A DNA stretch of 64,000 nucleotides, taken from Streptomyces caniferus (GTDB lineage Bacteria; Actinomycetota; Actinomycetes; Streptomycetales; Streptomycetaceae). Made by a program: the position numbers and the translations under genes. Below, piece after piece: positions 60,990-64,000 of the stretch (within the stretch, counting starts at the first letter, position 1; every line of letters starts with the position of its first letter). The notes beneath the pieces are model-generated. The model was given only the letters and a program-made list of their open reading frames with translations. It was not told where the DNA came from and did no database searches. The stretch lies in NCBI RefSeq assembly GCF_009811555.1, contig NZ_BLIN01000005.1, forward strand, positions 2,923,501-2,987,500. Direction: 5' to 3'.

Positions 60990-62645
60990 TCACGGCCGGA
61001 GCGCGGCCCGGTGCTTGCGCCGCGAGACCTTCTTCCACAGGCGCGGCAGCTCCCGCTCCCGGTCCGCCGCGCGGGCCTCCTCGCGGCCGTGGAGCAGACC
61101 GAAGGTGAAACCGCCCTCACCGGCCTTGTGCGCCTGGGTGGCGAGCTCGCGCAGCGCGCCGCGCGCCACCACGCTGTCCTGGTGGTCGCCCAGCAGCTGC
61201 TGCACCCTCTTGATCCGTCGGGCGAACTTCTTCGCCGGCCGGCCGAGCGCCGGACGGGCGGCCTCCGCCGCGTACCGCGTCCGCTTGGCGGCCTTGCGGG
61301 CGCCGTGCAGCGCCTCGTCCCGCTTCCGCCCGGCCGGTGCCGCCAGCGCGGCCTCCACCCGGCGGGCCAGCCGCCGGTAGTCCTTGAGCACGGCCGCGCC
61401 CACGATCTCCGGCGCCGGCCGGTCGGCTCCCGGGCGCAGCGGCGGCGCCTCCAGGAGGGCGTCCAGGCTCTTCAGCAGCGACAGATAGCGGGGCCCGTCC
61501 AATACGGAGAGCACCTCCCTGCGCGAGCCGGCCCGGCGCCGCTCGGACCAGATGCGCAGCCGGGCAGCCACCGGGCCGAGCCGCAGCGTCCGGGGCACCT
61601 CGGCCAGCGCGCTCTGGAGCCGCGCGGCCAGCACCTCGCGGTCCCGGTCCACCCCCAATTCCGCCGCCAGCCACTTGAGTTCCAGGCCGATGGGCAGGGT
61701 GACGGCGCGGTCGAGCACCTTCGTGTACGAACGGAAGACGCTGCGCAGCCGACGGGTGGCGACCCGCATCCGGTGCACCGAGTCGGGCAGGTCGCGGCGC
61801 ACCGCCGGATCCAGCTCGATGATCACCCGCACCTGCTCATGGACGTACCGGAGCACCACGTCCCCGGCGGTGGGCGCCTGCTTCTTCCCCGCGCCCTTGG
61901 CCTTGCTCTTGCTCTTGGCCTTGCTCTTGGCCTTGGCCTTGCCGTTCCCCCTGCCGCCACGCCGGCCGGAGCTCCGGGGGCGCGGCGCGTCCGGCCCCGC
62001 GCCGGGGGGTGCGGGCCGGTCGCGGTCCAGGCCCGTCTCGGCCAGCGCCCGCGCCAGCTTCGACTCCGCCGCTGCGGGGCGCGCGCCCGCCGCGACCAGC
62101 GCCCTGCCGACCTCGTCCAGCACTGCCGGGTCGCCGTCCCCGAGCAGCTCCACCTCGATCTCGCGCCACCGGGCCCCGGCCGGCCCCGCGCCCGCCGTTG
62201 CGGACTCCCCCGCCCGTTGCGCACGCACCTCGTCCACCGCCAGCTCCGCGAGCGGGGTGCCCGCGGCGTCCCGCAGCACCCGGACCATGCGGCGCGTCCG
62301 CAGCCGTACGAGGGGGACCGGCTCCCGGTCCAGCACCCGCGACCGGACGAGGGCGGTCAGCTCCGGGGGCGGCGCGTCGGACAGCGGTGCCCGCACCTCG
62401 TCGCGTACACCCGGCGCGACCGGCAGCTTGAGGTGCCAGCCCGCGTCCTTGCCGCCGGTGCGCCTGCGCAGCGTGATGTGGTCGGCGGCGAGCCGTTGGT
62501 CAGGGGTGTCGTAGTAGAGGGCGTCCAGGTCCTCGGTGACCGCCTGTCCCACGGTGGCGACCCGGCCGGCGCCTGCCAGATCCGGGAGCTGCGCGTCGTC
62601 GTCGACCTCGTACTTCCGTTCGATTTCCCGCACGGTGTCCGCCAT
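60990..62645 (-). CDS. CYTH-CHAD domain protein
   Basis: A 551-residue protein with an N-terminal CYTH triphosphate-tunnel domain (REIERKYEVDDDAQLPDLAG with the ExExK motif, then LYYDTPDQRLAADHITLRRR) to about residue 200. A Lys/Ala/Ser-rich linker and a helical CHAD domain near 275-550 follow (DSVHRMRVATRRLRSVFRSY, with conserved His and Arg, LGDHQDSVVARGAL). CYTH domains hydrolyse triphosphates such as tripolyphosphate and CHAD domains bind polyphosphate, so a role in polyphosphate metabolism is likely. It is divergent from the ATPase-fold gene. Confidence 0.95.
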   Translation of the reverse strand: MADTVREIERKYEVDDDAQLPDLAGAGRVATVGQAVTEDLDALYYDTPDQRLAADHITLRRRTGGKDAGWHLKLPVAPGVRDEVRAPLSDAPPPELTALVRSRVLDREPVPLVRLRTRRMVRVLRDAAGTPLAELAVDEVRAQRAGESATAGAGPAGARWREIEVELLGDGDPAVLDEVGRALVAAGARPAAAESKLARALAETGLDRDRPAPPGAGPDAPRPRSSGRRGGRGNGKAKAKSKAKSKSKAKGAGKKQAPTAGDVVLRYVHEQVRVIIELDPAVRRDLPDSVHRMRVATRRLRSVFRSYTKVLDRAVTLPIGLELKWLAAELGVDRDREVLAARLQSALAEVPRTLRLGPVAARLRIWSERRRAGSRREVLSVLDGPRYLSLLKSLDALLEAPPLRPGADRPAPEIVGAAVLKDYRRLARRVEAALAAPAGRKRDEALHGARKAAKRTRYAAEAARPALGRPAKKFARRIKRVQQLLGDHQDSVVARGALRELATQAHKAGEGGFTFGLLHGREEARAADRERELPRLWKKVSRRKHRAALRP

Positions 62646-62823
62646 GCATCGAGGCTAGCCACCCGCCTCCACCGGGGCCACCCACCCGACCCGGGAAGCT
62701 CCTCACGACGGGAAACGGAGAGCGGGTAGCACTCACCACGCGGCATGACTTACGCTGAGTGACGGAATGGATACACAGAGTGCAACTCGGCGCTCACTCG
62801 ACCCCTCGGGGAGGGAGACACCC

Positions 62824-63270
62824 GTGCACCCCTCAACCGCACCCGTCACCCGGACACCCATCCGCGTCGCGGCAGGCGCCCGCCCGTACGTACTGACCGC
62901 ACCGAACACTCCCACCGCCCCGAAGGCCGCGCGCGATTTCGTCCACGCCGTCCTCCGTCGCACCGCGCTCTCCCCGCTCCTCGACACCGCCGTGCTGCTC
63001 ACCTCGGAGGCGGTGACCCGCGCCCATCTGCACACCCCGCGGACCGCGGACATCCTGCTGCGGATGCTGACCGCCGGGCACGGCCTGCGGATCAGCGTCC
63101 ACGACGTCACGCCGGCCCGGATCCCGTGGCCCGCACCGGCGGCCGGCGGGCAGCCGGACGACTACGGGCTGCTGCTGGCCGACCGGCTCGCCGACGACTG
63201 GGGCACGGCCCCGTCCGAGGAAGTGCCACGGTCCACCTCACTGTGGTTCGAGCTGCACCTCGATCGGTGA
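62824..63270 (+). CDS. Degenerate anti-sigma-type ATPase-fold protein
   Basis: About 148 residues. GTG at 62824 is chosen because AGGGAG sits six bases upstream; an ATG at 62767 lacks a ribosome-binding site. The fold follows the HATPase_c_2 pattern of RsbW-like anti-sigma factors (TAPKAARDFVHAVLRRTALS as first helix, LLTSEAVTRAHLHTPRTADI at the N-box). The essential Asn of the N-box (normally ELVTNA) is replaced by Arg, and the Asp-x-Gly loop is absent (VHDVTPARIP), so ATP binding is doubtful. It could act as a binding partner without kinase activity. It is convergent with rodA. Confidence 0.78.
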   Translation: MHPSTAPVTRTPIRVAAGARPYVLTAPNTPTAPKAARDFVHAVLRRTALSPLLDTAVLLTSEAVTRAHLHTPRTADILLRMLTAGHGLRISVHDVTPARIPWPAPAAGGQPDDYGLLLADRLADDWGTAPSEEVPRSTSLWFELHLDR

Positions 63271-63343
63271 TCCCGATCGGTGAGCCCGAGCAGGGACCCC
63301 CAGCCGCGAACCCGGGCAGGTCGTCCCGGACAGGGGCACGGCG

Positions 63344-64000
63344 TCAGCGCGAGGCCGACAGTGGGCGCTGCACGCGGATCGACTGGAGCAGCCCGATCGC
63401 GATCCACACCGCGAACATGGAGGTGCCGCCGTAGGAGACGAACGGCAGGGGCAGGCCGGTGACGGGCATGATGCCGAGGGTCATACCGACGTTCTCGAAG
63501 GCCTGGAAGGCGAACCACGCGATGATGCCGGAGGCGACGATCGTGCCGTAGAGCTCGGTGGACTCCCGCGCGATCCGGCAGGCGCGCCACAGCACCACAC
63601 CGAGCAGCACGATGATCAGGCCCGCGCCCAGGAAGCCGAGCTCCTCACCGGCGACGGTGAAGATGAAGTCCGTCTGCTGTTCGGGGACGAACTGGCCGGT
63701 GGTCTGGCTGCCGTGGAAGAGACCGGAGCCGGTCAGTCCGCCGCCGCCGATCGCGATCCGGGCCTGGTTGGTGTTGTAGCCGACGCCGGCCGGGTCGAGG
63801 CTCGGGTTGGCGAACGCGGCGAAGCGGGCGATCTGATAGGCGTCCAGCAGGCCGAGCTGCCAGATCGCGACACAGCCCACGACGCCGGTGCCGGCCAGCC
63901 CGAGGATCCAGCGGTTGGAGGCGCCGGAGGAGAGCAGTACGCCCAGGATGACGGCTCCGAGCACCATGACCGAGCCGAGGTCCGGCATCAGCATGATCAC
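63344..64000 (-). CDS. rodA: FtsW/RodA/SpoVE family protein (partial, 5' end outside window)
   Basis: The C-terminal 218 residues of a SEDS peptidoglycan glycosyltransferase, multi-pass in the membrane. Visible signatures are LMPDLGSVMVLGAVIL, a segment rich in conserved residues (GYNTNQARIAIGGGGLTGSG, then FVPEQQTDFIFTVAGEELGF) and PVTGLPLPFVSYGGTSM near the end. By order it is the S. coelicolor sfr type next to the mre cluster, from memory, which would start just outside the window. It works with PBP2 in lateral or spore wall synthesis. Confidence 0.94.
   Translation of the reverse strand: MIMLMPDLGSVMVLGAVILGVLLSSGASNRWILGLAGTGVVGCVAIWQLGLLDAYQIARFAAFANPSLDPAGVGYNTNQARIAIGGGGLTGSGLFHGSQTTGQFVPEQQTDFIFTVAGEELGFLGAGLIIVLLGVVLWRACRIARESTELYGTIVASGIIAWFAFQAFENVGMTLGIMPVTGLPLPFVSYGGTSMFAVWIAIGLLQSIRVQRPLSASR

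Overview
The window is a stretch of chromosome from a Streptomyces or a very close relative. Base composition is strongly GC-rich, third codon positions are almost always G or C, GTG starts are frequent, TTA codons are almost absent, and terminators are mostly long GC hairpins without U-tracts. The gene order matches, from memory, the conserved core region of S. coelicolor from about SCO2553 (dnaJ2/hrcA) to SCO2607 (sfr/rodA). I see no prophage, insertion sequence, CRISPR array or rRNA.

Layout. 1-8.7 kb: a partial nitronate monooxygenase, the heat-shock pair hrcA-dnaJ2 under a CIRCE operator, a metallo-hydrolase, a DUF3097 protein, a Uma2-type nuclease-fold protein, hemW and a SpoIIE-type phosphatase. 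8.9-17.4 kb: an acyl-CoA ligase, lepA, rpsT, a membrane protein bracketed by two different tandem-repeat arrays, holA and a small acidic protein. 17.5-21.2 kb: an accessory-looking block of two regulator/enzyme pairs, Rrf2 with arylamine N-acetyltransferase and ArsR-type regulator with MFS transporter. The transporter carries two TTA codons. 21-25.4 kb: comEC and comEA, with comEC running on past its expected end into the regulator gene. 25.5-33 kb: degV, a coiled-coil membrane protein, leuS behind a leader-peptide attenuator, and a secreted S53 peptidase.

33.3-36.1 kb: two identical tRNA-Ala(GGC) genes flank a GT87 glycosyltransferase and two zinc-ribbon proteins. 36-49.4 kb: a histidine phosphatase, rsfS, an LCP ligase, nadD, two very small membrane proteins, an M48 peptidase, two related single-pass membrane proteins, proA, a small conserved protein, proB and a CDP-glycerol-type glycosyl-phosphotransferase. 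The LCP protein, the two membrane proteins and the transferase resemble the S. coelicolor locus linked to the spore-wall complex and its anionic polymer; the rodA/sfr gene at the right edge belongs to the same machinery. 49.5-56 kb: obg, rpmA, rplU and a large RNase E/G (RNase ES) gene with low-complexity arms. 56-64 kb: the TIGR03936/TIGR03960 radical-SAM pair separated by a Trp-rich repeat protein and a GNAT gene, then a CYTH-CHAD protein, a degenerate anti-sigma-type ATPase fold and partial rodA.

The strongest points for a second look are the leuS leader peptide with its terminator, the Trp/Arg/Val repeat protein, the 13-bp tandem array, several leaderless promoters with palindromic operators, the likely CTG start codons, and the TTA (bldA-dependent) codons in comEA and the transporter gene.
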